A stretch of 64,000 nt of DNA from Alphaproteobacteria bacterium UBA1303 (GCA_002307315.1 DBTZ01000054.1:68827-132826); one strand, 5' to 3'; shown: positions 50,056 to 59,620, numbered from the stretch's first letter. Notes: a model not told the origin generated them from the letters alone. Numbers and translations: made by a program.

Positions 50056-51897
50056 ATGCGTATGGCGGTTTCGATGCTGGGAGCGATCCTGTCGGCGGCG
50101 GCGGTTTATGCCGAGCCGGCGATGCCGCCTTACGAGGTGGTGCGCGATCACGTCGCCGTCGAGGTGGCGGCCGACGGTTCCTACGTCGAAACCCGCGACG
50201 TGGCCTATCGGGTGCTCGACCGGGCCGGCCTCAAGCTCCTGCAGGAACGCAGGCTTTCCTATACCCAGGGCTTCGAGACCATCGAAATCGCCGATGCCTA
50301 TACCCTGAAGGCTGACGGCAGGCGGATCGACGTTCCCCCGGGCAACATCGTTTCCGGCTACGGCCAGGCCCTGCCGGGCGGCTTTTCCGACAACCAAACC
50401 ATCAGTTTGATATTTCCCGACCTTGCCGTCGGCGACCGGACGGTGCTGCGGCTTCGTCACAAGCTGCTCGTTCCCTGGTTCCCCGGCCAATTCGCCATCG
50501 GCTTTCCGTTCAGCCGGACGGTGCCTTCGCACAACCGGATGTATTCCGTCACCGTGCCGGAGGGCATGGCGCTGAAAATCGACGCGGTCGGTTTAACCGG
50601 CGGCGAGGCGGTACACGAAGGCGGCACTGTTCGCCGGGTTTGGCGCTTCGCCGACGATGCGCCGGAGCCGCTGGAAAACGATGCGGTCAGCGAGGCGGAT
50701 TTCGCCCCCCACTTAAGCCTCACGACCTTTGCCGATTACGGCGAGGTGGCGAAAGCCTATCGGATTCGCGCCAGGTACAAGACCCGAATAACGCCGGAAA
50801 TAGCCGCCTTGGCCGAACGATTGACGCGAAAAGCGGCCGACAAGCGCGAAGAAGCGCGGCTTATCTACGAATGGGTGGCTTCGCACATTACCTATGTTGC
50901 GATCGAGCTCGGTTCGAACGGCTTTACCCCGCATACCGCCCGCAACGTGCTGGCCAATCGCCTCGGCGACTGCAAGGACCATGCGGCGCTGCTCGAAGCG
51001 CTGCTGGCGGTCAAGAAGATCAAATCGACCGCGGCGCTGATCCGCATCGGCGACAGCGCCTATACGCTTCCATCCGCCGCTTCGCCGCACGCCTTCGATC
51101 ACGTCATCACCTACCTGCCGGCCTTTGATCTGTTCGTCGATTCCTCGTCGGAACTGGCGCCGTTCGGCACGCTGCCTTATGCCGATGCCGGCAAGCCGGT
51201 GATTCTGATTGCCGACGGCCAGGAGATGCGCACGCCGGTGCCGACATCCGCGCAGTCGCAGGTCAAGGCGGAAAGCACGGTGGAAATATCCGCCGACGGT
51301 TCGGCCACGGGGCATACCGAATTGACCGCATCGGGCGCCGTCGGCTTGCAGATCCGCAGGATGGTCCAATCGATCGATGTCGGACGGGAAAACGGATTTC
51401 TGCGCAAAGCAATGGGCCTCGATGTCGAAGGAACGATCGCACGCGGCAAGCCCGCATCGCTGCGCGATCCCTACGCGATGTCGTTCGACTATCGGATGCC
51501 CGGCGCGCTCGTCCTTCCCGAAGGTGCGCTGTCGCCGTCGTGGTCTCCGTTGCCGGTTTCTCTTGCCGAATTGGTTGCCGGACAATTGCCGCCGTCGCGC
51601 GGCAGCGATTACGTCTGCCCCTCGCTGACGGTCGAAGATGCCGTAAAATTGGTTATCCCGGGCGCCGTGCGCTTTTCGACGATTCCCGAAGGCAAGGTGC
51701 TTGAGGCGGACGGCATCCGTCTTGCCGTCGACTACCGGCGCATGGATCCGCACACTCTGCTCAAGACGACAGCGCTGCGAATCGATCATCCGTCGGCAAC
51801 CTGTTCGCCTTCCTACTATGCCGGCATGCGCGGTAGGTTGGTGGAAATGACCGAATTGCTAAGCCGGCAGGTACGTTATCGCAGCGCGAGCGAATAA
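50056..51897 (+). CDS. Secreted DUF3857/transglutaminase-like protein
   Basis: 613 residues from ATG 50056, with a Sec signal (MAVSMLGAILSAAAVYAEP). N-terminal DUF3857 beta domain (~25-200), then a transglutaminase-like cysteine-protease fold with a complete triad: Cys306 in RLGDCKDHA, His349 in HAFDHV, Asp362 in LFVDSSSE. A DUF3858-like C-terminal domain follows. These envelope proteins are common in Proteobacteria and Bacteroidetes; substrates are unknown. A 154 bp gap separates it from ubiB, and a 228 bp gap follows. Confidence 0.88.
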   Translation: MRMAVSMLGAILSAAAVYAEPAMPPYEVVRDHVAVEVAADGSYVETRDVAYRVLDRAGLKLLQERRLSYTQGFETIEIADAYTLKADGRRIDVPPGNIVSGYGQALPGGFSDNQTISLIFPDLAVGDRTVLRLRHKLLVPWFPGQFAIGFPFSRTVPSHNRMYSVTVPEGMALKIDAVGLTGGEAVHEGGTVRRVWRFADDAPEPLENDAVSEADFAPHLSLTTFADYGEVAKAYRIRARYKTRITPEIAALAERLTRKAADKREEARLIYEWVASHITYVAIELGSNGFTPHTARNVLANRLGDCKDHAALLEALLAVKKIKSTAALIRIGDSAYTLPSAASPHAFDHVITYLPAFDLFVDSSSELAPFGTLPYADAGKPVILIADGQEMRTPVPTSAQSQVKAESTVEISADGSATGHTELTASGAVGLQIRRMVQSIDVGRENGFLRKAMGLDVEGTIARGKPASLRDPYAMSFDYRMPGALVLPEGALSPSWSPLPVSLAELVAGQLPPSRGSDYVCPSLTVEDAVKLVIPGAVRFSTIPEGKVLEADGIRLAVDYRRMDPHTLLKTTALRIDHPSATCSPSYYAGMRGRLVEMTELLSRQVRYRSASE

Positions 51898-52125
51898 CAC
51901 GATCGTCTTGTTATAAATTTGCGATCGGCCGGGCGGGCAACCCCGGGCAAATCGCCGATAAGGCGAATCGGCAATTCGCCTTGGCGATGTGTTTTTTCGC
52001 GCACTTTGCCGGAAAAATTGCGATGCGCGCCTCCGATGGCGTTCTTTTGCGCCAAGGCGAGGCTGCAACGCCTCCTCAACACGAAGTGACTGGAAGATCG
52101 CGGTCTTGCGATTTATGGTCGGGAA

Positions 52126-52920
52126 ATGAAGAGGTTTCTTGCTTGGGCTGTTTTATCCTATTTGGTCGTCGCGGCGGCATCCGCCGACGGTCAGCGGCCG
52201 GTCGTGGTGGAGCTTTATACCAGCCAGGGCTGCGGCACGTGCGTATCCGCCGACAAACTGCTGGACAAGCTTGCCGACCGGCGGGACATTTTGGCGATGA
52301 GCCTGCCCGTCACCTATTGGGATATGCTGGGCTGGAAGGACACGTTGGCGACGGAAGCCAACACTTGGCGGCAGAAAGCCTATGCCAAGGCGATGGGACG
52401 CGGTGCCGTTTATACGCCGCAGATGATCGTCGACGGCGCCATCGACGTCGTCGGCAGCCGGGTCGACGAGGTAAAAAAAGCACTCGATGCCGAAACTGCT
52501 GCCGCTAAGGCTTGCCGTAACGTCAGGTCTCAGTCCCATCAGGACGGCTGTCCGTGTTCTGTCGCCGTCGGCGTGACCGCTAGGCGGTCGGACCGGTTGC
52601 GCATTGCCATTCCCGCCGCAACGGAAGGGTGCCGCAAGGCGAAGCCCGATGCCACGGTGTGGGTTTTCTTTCTGCGTGACAGTGCCAAAGTGAAAGTCGA
52701 AGGCGGCGAGAACAAGGGGCAGGTTCTAAAATACCGCAATCTGGTCGTCGGTATCACGTCTGCAGGCGCATGGCGCGGCGATCCCGTGTCGTTTACGGTC
52801 CCCGCCGCCACCAAATTTATCGAGCCGGGCGGCGTGGCGGTCGTGGTGCAGCAGGGCGGTTACGGTAGGGTGTTAGGTGCCGCCTATCTTCCCGGCCTTG
52901 AATACTACGCAAAGCAATGA
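52126..52920 (+). CDS. DUF1223 thioredoxin-fold secreted protein
   Basis: 264 residues, signal peptide 1-20 (FLAWAVLSYLVVAAASA). VVVELYTSQGCGTCVSADKLLDKLA with a CxxC (Cys36, Cys39) and MSLPVTYWDMLGWKDTLA, VYTPQMIVDGAIDVVGS mark the DUF1223 family, a periplasmic thioredoxin-like group of unknown partner. A second Cys pair (CPCSV, ~148) is less usual. The stop overlaps the next start (ATGA). Confidence 0.88.
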   Translation: MKRFLAWAVLSYLVVAAASADGQRPVVVELYTSQGCGTCVSADKLLDKLADRRDILAMSLPVTYWDMLGWKDTLATEANTWRQKAYAKAMGRGAVYTPQMIVDGAIDVVGSRVDEVKKALDAETAAAKACRNVRSQSHQDGCPCSVAVGVTARRSDRLRIAIPAATEGCRKAKPDATVWVFFLRDSAKVKVEGGENKGQVLKYRNLVVGITSAGAWRGDPVSFTVPAATKFIEPGGVAVVVQQGGYGRVLGAAYLPGLEYYAKQ

Positions 52921-53534
52921 TGGCGATGGACCAGGGCATTCTGTGGTTCGCGCCGATATTGTTGCTGTCCGCCGTTGCCGTCTGGTTGCTGGCTGCCGGG
53001 GCGCGCGTAAACGCGCGCGGCTACTTGCGCCTTGCCGCCGTCATGGAAGCGGCACTGGCGGCCGGTGAAGGGCTAAGGATCGCGCCGACGGCGGTGGCGC
53101 CGCTGGCCTGCACCCTGGCAGTAGTGCTCCTCGCCTTCGCAGTTCATGCCAGCTTCCGCCGTCCGGCGAAGCCGGGGGTGGCGGCGCTGATTCTGACGGC
53201 GACACTGCTTTCCGCCGTCGGCGCCGCCTATAGCGGGGAAGTGCTGCCGGCGGTGGCGCCGCAGGTCGTCGGCGTGGCGGCAATCCTGGCAATAGCTAGG
53301 CGTGGGTTGATGCGTCTGCGCGGCCCAAGCATTCAATTGACTGCGGGCGGGGTGGCTCTGTTCGCCGCGTCATGTGCGCTGGTGTCCACGGATGCGGATG
53401 CGCCGTCGGCGTTGCTGTTGTTTTCGGCGGCGGGACACTTGGGCATCGCGTTGGCGGTAGTGCGGATTTCAGACACGTTCGTCAAACGCCGTCGCCCGCC
53501 GCGGATCGTAGGCGCGATAAGCCGTCAACGCTGA
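52917..53534 (+). CDS. Small multi-pass membrane protein
   Basis: 205 residues coupled to the DUF1223 gene by a 4-bp overlap. Five or six hydrophobic segments (ILWFAPILLLSAVAVWLLAAG; VAPLACTLAVVLLAFAV; AALILTATLLSAVGAAY; VGVAAILAIARRG; GGVALFAASCALV; ALLLFSAAGHLGIALAVV). Very Ala/Leu/Val-rich, no motif recognised. Coupling to a CxxC thioredoxin-fold protein suggests it may pass reducing power across the membrane, but it lacks the Cys pairs expected of a CcdA/DsbD-type transporter. Confidence 0.7.
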   Translation: MMAMDQGILWFAPILLLSAVAVWLLAAGARVNARGYLRLAAVMEAALAAGEGLRIAPTAVAPLACTLAVVLLAFAVHASFRRPAKPGVAALILTATLLSAVGAAYSGEVLPAVAPQVVGVAAILAIARRGLMRLRGPSIQLTAGGVALFAASCALVSTDADAPSALLLFSAAGHLGIALAVVRISDTFVKRRRPPRIVGAISRQR

Positions 53535-53948
53535 AGGCTGCGGAGAGGCGCTTGCCATCGCTTGCCCTATCACCTGTGCGGCGAAGGCCGAGGACAAACG
53601 CGGACCGTTCCAATTTGGGACGGTATTCCTCGTCTCGTTTTGGGACGCATTGCATACAGCCGGCGCCTTGTCGCCGCCTTGGCGCGATGGTTTGAAGCGC
53701 GGGGATTCACCGTAACGATCGTTGCCGGATGCGGGTTTTTCCGTCGAATGCACGCGCGTACCGCGGTGCGTCAAGGCGGCACCTGCTACGATGGGAAATG
53801 CGATCGCGCTCGTCATAATCCTTTGTTAAGGCAAAGCGCGGACCAGCCCTCCGTTAACCCGGCTTTCGGATAAAAGTTTCGAGTTTTTTAACAGGGCGCC
53901 GCCATCATCCTGCGATAGCGCCGGAAAACCGGCCGGGGATGGTGGAAC
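53535..53948. other. 414 bp gap without a confident gene
   Basis: Open frames on both strands are short and overlap each other; codon patterns do not favour either. The last ~120 bp before 53949 are AT-richer (GTTAAGGC, AAAGTTTCGAGTTTTTTAAC) and probably hold the promoter of the EAL gene. Confidence 0.5.
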
Positions 53949-55652
53949 GTGTTAGAACAGTCGCTTCAGATGAAGCCATCGAGTTATCTGGCGCCGCTCG
54001 AGGCGGTTGCCGGGGCGGAAATGCTTAAACTGGCGGTTATCGCCGCGGGCAGCGTCGCCTTCGACTGGAAACTGACCGACGATACCGTCCAATGGAACGG
54101 CGCCTTCAACATACTTCCCCATCAGGCCGATTCCTCCCGGCTGTATCGCGGCAGGGCACTGCTCGAGTTGATGAGCGCATCGAGCCGCAGTCAGTTGATG
54201 GGCCTGCTCGAGGGGGGGGCGGCCGCCAATGTGCCGTTCCGCCTCGAAGTCGAATTGGCCTCGCCGCTGGGATCGATGTGGTATGCACTGGCAGCGGTGC
54301 GTCTGACCGCGGCGGACGGCGGTGTCGAGCGAGTCTGCGGGCTGCTCACTGAAATTTCGGAATTGCGCCGCCAGAACCAGCGGCTGACCTATTTGGCCAC
54401 TCGCGACGAGTTGACCGGCCATCTCAATCGCAATTCCCTGCGTGCCGAGTTGGCGGTGGCGATCGAAAAGGCCAAGGCGGAAAACCGCCATTGCGCGTTT
54501 TTGGTCGCTTCGATCGACCGGTTGGCGATGATCAACGACACCTACGGTTTCGACGCCGCCGACGAAGTGATCGTGGCGGTGGGCGAGCGGCTGTTGCGCT
54601 CCATGCGTGCCAGCGACGTCATCGGCCGGATGGCCGGCAATAAATTCGGGGTGATTCTGAAGAATTGCGGCGATTTTGAAATCTCCGTCGTCGCCGATCG
54701 TCTGCGCAGCGCGGTGCGCGATAACTTGATCGAGACGCGCGCCGGCCAGGTGGCGGCGACATCGACGGTGGGCGCCGTCTGGTTGCCCACTGGCGCATCG
54801 ACCAGCCAGGAGGCGATGCTGCGCGCCGAAGAGGCGTTGGGGCGCGCCCGCGCCAGAGGCCGCGACGGTTTCAACCTGTATCAGCCGTCCGAACAGCGCG
54901 AGAACGACCGTCTCAGCTTGATGGCGTCGGCCGACGAAGTGCTGACGGCCTTGAAACAGCGCCGCTTGGTGTTCGCCTATCAGCCGATATTCTCGGCCAA
55001 GACGCGCGAAATCGTCGAGTACGAATGCCTGATCCGGATGAAGCGGGAAAGCGGCGAGGTGGTTTCCGCCGGCCAGTTCATTCCCGCCGCCGAGGAACTC
55101 GGCTTGGTGCGGCTGGTCGACTGGCATGCGTTGGAGATGGTGATCGAGGCGCTGGAGGCCGCGCCCGGTGTTTCGCTCAGCGTCAACGTATCGGGCACCA
55201 CCTCGTGCGATGCGGTGTGGCTGCAGTCCTTCATCGATTACGTCGGCTCGCACGCCAACGTGGCGCCGCGCTTGGTGGTGGAACTCACCGAGACCGCCGC
55301 GCTCAACCATTTTGAGGAAAACGCCCGCTTTGTATCGCAACTTCGCGAACTCGGCTGCAAGGTGGCGATCGACGATTTCGGCGCCGGTTATACCTCGTTC
55401 CGCAATTTGCAGAAGCTGTGCGTCGATTTCGTCAAGATCGACGGTTCCTATGTCGCCGGCTTGTCGCAATCGCCGCAGAACCAGATGTTCGTGCGCACGC
55501 TGGCCGAACTGGCCCAAAGCTTCGGTCTTCAGACCACCGCCGAGTGGGTCGGTTCGGAAGAGGATGCCAAGCTGCTCGAAGGCTTCGGCATCGATCGTTT
55601 CCAGGGGTTCTTCCTGGGCGAACCGCAGCTTGACCCCGATTGGCTGAAATAG
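53949..55652 (+). CDS. c-di-GMP signalling protein: PAS-like, degenerate GGDEF, EAL
   Basis: 567 residues (GTG at 53949; ATG at 53970 also possible). Residues ~20-140 are a PAS-like sensor (VIAAGSVAFDWKLTDDTVQWNG). A GGDEF domain follows (YLATRDELTGHLNRNSL) but its signature reads RMAGNKFGVI at ~228, so cyclase activity is unlikely. The EAL domain keeps key residues: E359 as YECLIRM, SVNVSG, ELTETAA, DDFGAGYTSF, VKIDGSY, FQGFFLGEP, so phosphodiesterase activity is plausible. No membrane segment, so cytoplasmic. A G8 run (54212-54219) lies in the PAS coding region. Confidence 0.9.
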   Translation: MLEQSLQMKPSSYLAPLEAVAGAEMLKLAVIAAGSVAFDWKLTDDTVQWNGAFNILPHQADSSRLYRGRALLELMSASSRSQLMGLLEGGAAANVPFRLEVELASPLGSMWYALAAVRLTAADGGVERVCGLLTEISELRRQNQRLTYLATRDELTGHLNRNSLRAELAVAIEKAKAENRHCAFLVASIDRLAMINDTYGFDAADEVIVAVGERLLRSMRASDVIGRMAGNKFGVILKNCGDFEISVVADRLRSAVRDNLIETRAGQVAATSTVGAVWLPTGASTSQEAMLRAEEALGRARARGRDGFNLYQPSEQRENDRLSLMASADEVLTALKQRRLVFAYQPIFSAKTREIVEYECLIRMKRESGEVVSAGQFIPAAEELGLVRLVDWHALEMVIEALEAAPGVSLSVNVSGTTSCDAVWLQSFIDYVGSHANVAPRLVVELTETAALNHFEENARFVSQLRELGCKVAIDDFGAGYTSFRNLQKLCVDFVKIDGSYVAGLSQSPQNQMFVRTLAELAQSFGLQTTAEWVGSEEDAKLLEGFGIDRFQGFFLGEPQLDPDWLK

Positions 55653-55680
55653 GGTTCGGTCCTTATCCCCATACGGCGGC

Positions 55681-55830
55681 GTACTCTCTCTTTTCCGGCG
55701 CGACGAGGTTGCCGAATACGACGGCAGCGGCAATCTGCTGCAGCGCTACGTGCCCGGTCCAGCGGTGGATCAGTCGGTGGCGATGGTCGATGCATCGGGC
55801 ACCGCGTGTATTCGCACGAATAATTTTTAG
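55681..55830 (+). pseudogene. RHS/YD-repeat protein fragment
   Basis: A 50-codon stretch ending in TAG reads FRRDEVAEYDGSGNLLQRYVPGPAVDQSVAMVDASGT, the pattern found near the core-region end of RHS repeat proteins (xxLVAEYDxxGxLLRRYVHGPGVD). There is no start codon, and the WYEG/HADHQG segment that normally follows is missing. It is a leftover of a larger polymorphic-toxin or wall-associated gene, lying directly after the EAL gene. Confidence 0.62.
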
Positions 55831-55971
55831 GACGACATCTTGTCGCGGAATTTGCCATCCCCTCACAACATACTGAAATGATTTTATATTATATATACAC
55901 ATAAAAAATGTATATATAAGTAATAAACAACTAGTTGTTGACATATAAAAGTATATTTCAGACTATTATGT

Positions 55972-56013
55972 ATTACAGAATATAACACAATAACAAGGTG
56001 TTATTTCTGTAAT
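55972..56013. promoter_or_regulatory. Long inverted repeat in AT-rich leader of the TonB receptor
   Basis: ATTACAGAATATAACAC and GTGTTATTTCTGTAAT pair over 16 bp with one bulged base and a 9-base loop. It follows a possible promoter (TTGACA at 55938, TATTAT at 55964, spacing long) inside ~130 bp of very AT-rich DNA, and precedes the receptor start by ~140 bp. It could be an operator for a dimeric regulator or an mRNA leader hairpin. Confidence 0.6.
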
Positions 56014-56149
56014 TGGCTGGGATGGCCAGACATGGGGTCGAACATCTCCGCGGGGTTTTGAGTGTGCAGCTTGCTCCGCGTCATCAACAGCTAAAGCGCA
56101 TGTCGACGCCTGGACGGTTGCGGCCGTGCGGCGTCGCAAGGGGATAATT

Positions 56150-59086
56150 GTGAGTATCGATCATGTGCATATCCGTGACGGCGGTAAGCGTCGTCATATG
56201 CGGACAATTCTGCTCGGCAGCGTGGTTGCCATCGGCGGGTTAAGTGCTCCAGCCATCGCCGCCGATCTGGCGGCAGATGTCAGTGTTTCGTCTATCGAAC
56301 AAGTGGTGGTTACCGGGTCGCGCATCGCCACACGCGATTTTCTTGCCAACAGCCCAATAACCACACTGAGTGTGGCGACTATCGATTCCACTGGGGCGGT
56401 GACATTGGAAGGTGCCCTCGACACCTTGCCGCAATTTACCGTTGGCAGCGGAGCCACCACGACGGGTTTTTACGCCAACGGCATGGCAACGGTAAATCTG
56501 CGTGGCCTGGGATCGACCCGTAATCTTGTCTTGCTCGATGGCAAGCGCCTTCAGCCATCCAACAGCCAGCAGATCGTCGATATCAATACCATTCCCAAGG
56601 CGATTATCGGGGATATCGAGATCATCACCGGCGGGGCTTCAGCGGTTTACGGTTCCGATGCCATAGCCGGGGTCATCAACTTCAAGACCCGTAAATTCGA
56701 AGGTGTGGAGGTCAATACCGAGTACAGCAGCTCGGGATATGGCGGGGGCACCCAGGATTACTCCGTTCTTTTCGGCGGTAATTTCTCCGGTGATCGCGGC
56801 AATGCGCTGATTTCGCTGTCCTATACCAAACGGGATTCCATTTCCTATCAGAACATACCGTTCTTCCAAAAGAACGAGGGTCAAGGCGATTTACGCACCG
56901 GCGAAGGCGTCTACAATCCCAGTACCAACGCGCCTAGCCAAGCGGCAATCAATACGCTGTTCTCCGGCTATGGCTATGCCGCGGGCACCGTTTCGGCTAG
57001 CAGCAATCTCAGTTTCAATACCGACGGAACGCTGTTCTCCGCCACCAACGGCGTAACCAACTTTAAGGGCAGCAGCGATAACGAACTATCGGTCAAGAAT
57101 AGCCAAATCTACTACAAGAACATCTACTTGTTGAGCCAAACGCCGCTCGAACGCTACACGGTGTTCGCCAAAGGCAGCTACGACATATCGGAAAACATCA
57201 AGGCATTCGCGCAAGCCCAGTTCGTCACCTATACCTCGACCACACTGGCCGAACCCGGCAACACAACCCTTACCATTCCGTCCACCAACCCGTTCGTTCC
57301 GACGGCGCTGGCCACGCTATTGGCTTCGCGTTCCAATCCGACCGCAAGTTTTTTGCTAGACAAGCGATTTTACGAATCCGGACCGCGCGCCAACAACCGC
57401 GAATTCAATGTCTTCCAGTTGCAGGCCGGTTTAAGCGGGCAGGTCGCAGCGATCGACGGCGAATGGGAGGTTTATGCCAGCCACGGAGCAACCAGGGTGA
57501 CAACCATCAGTCCCGGTTCGGTGGTCAAGTCGAAACTTTACACGCTGCTCAACGCCTCCGACGGCGGCGCCAGCATTTGCGACGGCGGTTATAATCCCTT
57601 CGGCCTTACGACGTTGTCCAGTGCATGTTACAACTATATTGTCGCCAGTCCGCAACAGCGCACAAACATAGATCAGAACATCGTCGAGGCGAATCTCCAG
57701 GGGCACGCCTTCAATTTGCCTGCCGGAGAAGTGCGTTTCGCCATCGGTGTCGGCTATCGCGGCGATAACTACGACTACAAACCCGACAGCGACATTGCCA
57801 ACGGCACGACGATCGGCGTTCCCAGTGCCGGCGCCAGCAGCGGTTCGACCCATGTTTACGAAGGGTTCGCCGAATTGCGGGTTCCGGTTCTGAAAAATTT
57901 GCCGGCGGTCCAAAATCTGGATATCGATTTGGCATATCGCTATTCCGACTACAACCTGTCCGGCGGCGCAAGCACCTACAAAGTAGACGCCAATTGGTCG
58001 GTGTTCGACGCCTTGCGCTTGCGAGGCGGCTATCAACGTGCGGTACGGGCCCCCAATGTCGGCGAATTGTTTGTGGCGCCGACCAGCGGCAGCGCGGCAA
58101 TTGGCGAAATTTCGTCGGGCGGCGGAGATCCATGCGCCTACAACAGTTCTGCACGCACCGGCGGCAATGCCGTCAAGATCAAGACGTTGTGCGTTGCTCA
58201 AGGCGTTCCTTCCACCTTGATCGATACCTTCGCCAACGCGCAGAACGATATCGTCGCCACCAATGTCGGCAACACCGCGCTGAAGCCGGAAATCGCCGGC
58301 ACTTACACGGTGGGGACCGTGTTGTCCTCGCCGTTCTCGCACCCGCTGTTCGATCATGCGCTTTTGTCGGTCGACTACTACAGCATCGGCGTCAGCAATG
58401 CGATCGGGGTGATCGGCGGGCTACAGGCACTCGACAAGTGCTTCAATCTCGATGGGTCGAATCCGACGTATTCGGCGAACAACTATTACTGCTCCCTTTT
58501 GAACCGCAATACATCCACCGGCAAAATCGAGGGGGTGCAGCAGCCGACCGAAAACCTCGGTGCCTATAAAACCCGCGGCATCGACGTTCAAGCCGACTGG
58601 CAGACGGCTCTCGATGCCTTCGGACTCGACGTTCCCGGCACCGTTGGGCTGAATGCGACAGTCAGTTACCTGTTCTCCTTCCAGGTACAGTCGGTCAAAG
58701 GCGGAAGCTGGGGCAACTATACCGGCACCGTCGGATCGGCATTCAACGGATCGATCGGATCGCTGCCGCGGTGGAAGAGCGTGGCCAATGCCACCTATGC
58801 CAACGACGATTTCGGCTTTGGCCTGCGTTGGCGGCATATTGGACAGTTGCATTCGGCGGACAGGGCCAACAACCCATCGTCTACCACGCCCGATACCGAT
58901 GCGTTCGATGTGTTCGATCTTTTCGCCAACTGGAAAATTACCGACAGTCTCGGCCTTCGCGGCGGCATCAACAATATCTTTGATCGCGATCCGCCGATCG
59001 TCGATGGAACCGCCGGCAACACCGAGGCCGGCACCTATGACATTCTCGGTCGCGTCTTCTACGCCTCGTTCAAGGTCAAGCTATAA
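56150..59086 (+). CDS. TonB-dependent outer-membrane receptor
   Basis: 978 residues from the GTG at 56150, chosen for AAGGGG 8 bases upstream; an ATG at 56198 lies closer to the signal peptide (TILLGSVVAIGGLSAPAIAAD). TonB box-like SIEQVVVTGSRI, plug with TLEGALDTLPQFTVGSGATTTG, NLRGLGSTRNLVLLDGKRL, IEIITGGASAVYGSDAIAGVINFKTR, then a ~750-residue beta-barrel ending in the outer-membrane signature FYASFKVKL. Plug type is that of the large receptors of sphingomonad/caulobacterial lineages that import glycans, peptides or plant compounds. No SusD partner is seen; substrate unknown. The following small secreted gene is probably co-transcribed. Confidence 0.93.
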   Translation: MSIDHVHIRDGGKRRHMRTILLGSVVAIGGLSAPAIAADLAADVSVSSIEQVVVTGSRIATRDFLANSPITTLSVATIDSTGAVTLEGALDTLPQFTVGSGATTTGFYANGMATVNLRGLGSTRNLVLLDGKRLQPSNSQQIVDINTIPKAIIGDIEIITGGASAVYGSDAIAGVINFKTRKFEGVEVNTEYSSSGYGGGTQDYSVLFGGNFSGDRGNALISLSYTKRDSISYQNIPFFQKNEGQGDLRTGEGVYNPSTNAPSQAAINTLFSGYGYAAGTVSASSNLSFNTDGTLFSATNGVTNFKGSSDNELSVKNSQIYYKNIYLLSQTPLERYTVFAKGSYDISENIKAFAQAQFVTYTSTTLAEPGNTTLTIPSTNPFVPTALATLLASRSNPTASFLLDKRFYESGPRANNREFNVFQLQAGLSGQVAAIDGEWEVYASHGATRVTTISPGSVVKSKLYTLLNASDGGASICDGGYNPFGLTTLSSACYNYIVASPQQRTNIDQNIVEANLQGHAFNLPAGEVRFAIGVGYRGDNYDYKPDSDIANGTTIGVPSAGASSGSTHVYEGFAELRVPVLKNLPAVQNLDIDLAYRYSDYNLSGGASTYKVDANWSVFDALRLRGGYQRAVRAPNVGELFVAPTSGSAAIGEISSGGGDPCAYNSSARTGGNAVKIKTLCVAQGVPSTLIDTFANAQNDIVATNVGNTALKPEIAGTYTVGTVLSSPFSHPLFDHALLSVDYYSIGVSNAIGVIGGLQALDKCFNLDGSNPTYSANNYYCSLLNRNTSTGKIEGVQQPTENLGAYKTRGIDVQADWQTALDAFGLDVPGTVGLNATVSYLFSFQVQSVKGGSWGNYTGTVGSAFNGSIGSLPRWKSVANATYANDDFGFGLRWRHIGQLHSADRANNPSSTTPDTDAFDVFDLFANWKITDSLGLRGGINNIFDRDPPIVDGTAGNTEAGTYDILGRVFYASFKVKL

Positions 59087-59104
59087 CCAACCGGAGTAAA
59101 ATGC

Positions 59105-59611
59105 ATGAGAACAATCGCTAATATCGTCCTGTCGGCGTTCGGGCTGATGGCCCTTGCCTGCCCGACGTTCGCGCAGGGCGCCAACGGCCGCGGCGACTGC
59201 AAACCCCAGGTCAGTATCGGCTACTACAAGATTGCCGCCGGCAAGCAGGACGAATGGCTGGCGCTCTATAAAAAGTGGCATTATCCGATCATGAAGTATT
59301 CGGTCGAAAATGGGGCGGTGCTGAGCGAACACATATACGCCAGCGGCACCCACATGGGGCAGCCGCTGTGGGACTTCGCGATCATCATTACCAAGCCGGC
59401 ACCCGGTGAGGGCAAAAAACTGTCCTATAGCCGCCCCGACTTGATTCGTCACCTGTTCCCCGATCTTAAAGCCTATGTTGCCGGCGAGAAGGAACGATGG
59501 AGTCTGACCGAAGGGCATTGGGACGAGCAACTGAACGAACTCGATCCCAACGAAGAGCCGTTCTCCGTTTACTGGCCGGTGGACGGCGGCTGTAAGAAAG
59601 TGGAGAAATAA
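59105..59611 (+). CDS. Small secreted protein downstream of TonB receptor
   Basis: 168 residues, ATG 18 bp after the receptor stop region, Sec signal (ANIVLSAFGLMALACPTFA). Mature part: VSIGYYKIAAGKQDEWLALYKKWHYPIMKYSVENGAVLSEHIYASG, suggestive of a dimeric alpha/beta-barrel (NIPSNAP-like) fold, and two Cys (GDCKPQ, GGCKK) that may pair. No enzymatic motif. Its position suggests it serves the receptor system, for example by handling the imported ligand in the periplasm. The unit ends at a strong terminator. Confidence 0.75.
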   Translation: MRTIANIVLSAFGLMALACPTFAQGANGRGDCKPQVSIGYYKIAAGKQDEWLALYKKWHYPIMKYSVENGAVLSEHIYASGTHMGQPLWDFAIIITKPAPGEGKKLSYSRPDLIRHLFPDLKAYVAGEKERWSLTEGHWDEQLNELDPNEEPFSVYWPVDGGCKKVEK

Positions 59612-59620
59612 GCAAACGAA

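Noticed and set aside
53469..53873. Overlapping 115- and 103-codon frames in the gap before the EAL gene
   Set aside because: Neither has a ribosome site or recognisable sequence, and one overlaps the preceding membrane protein gene.
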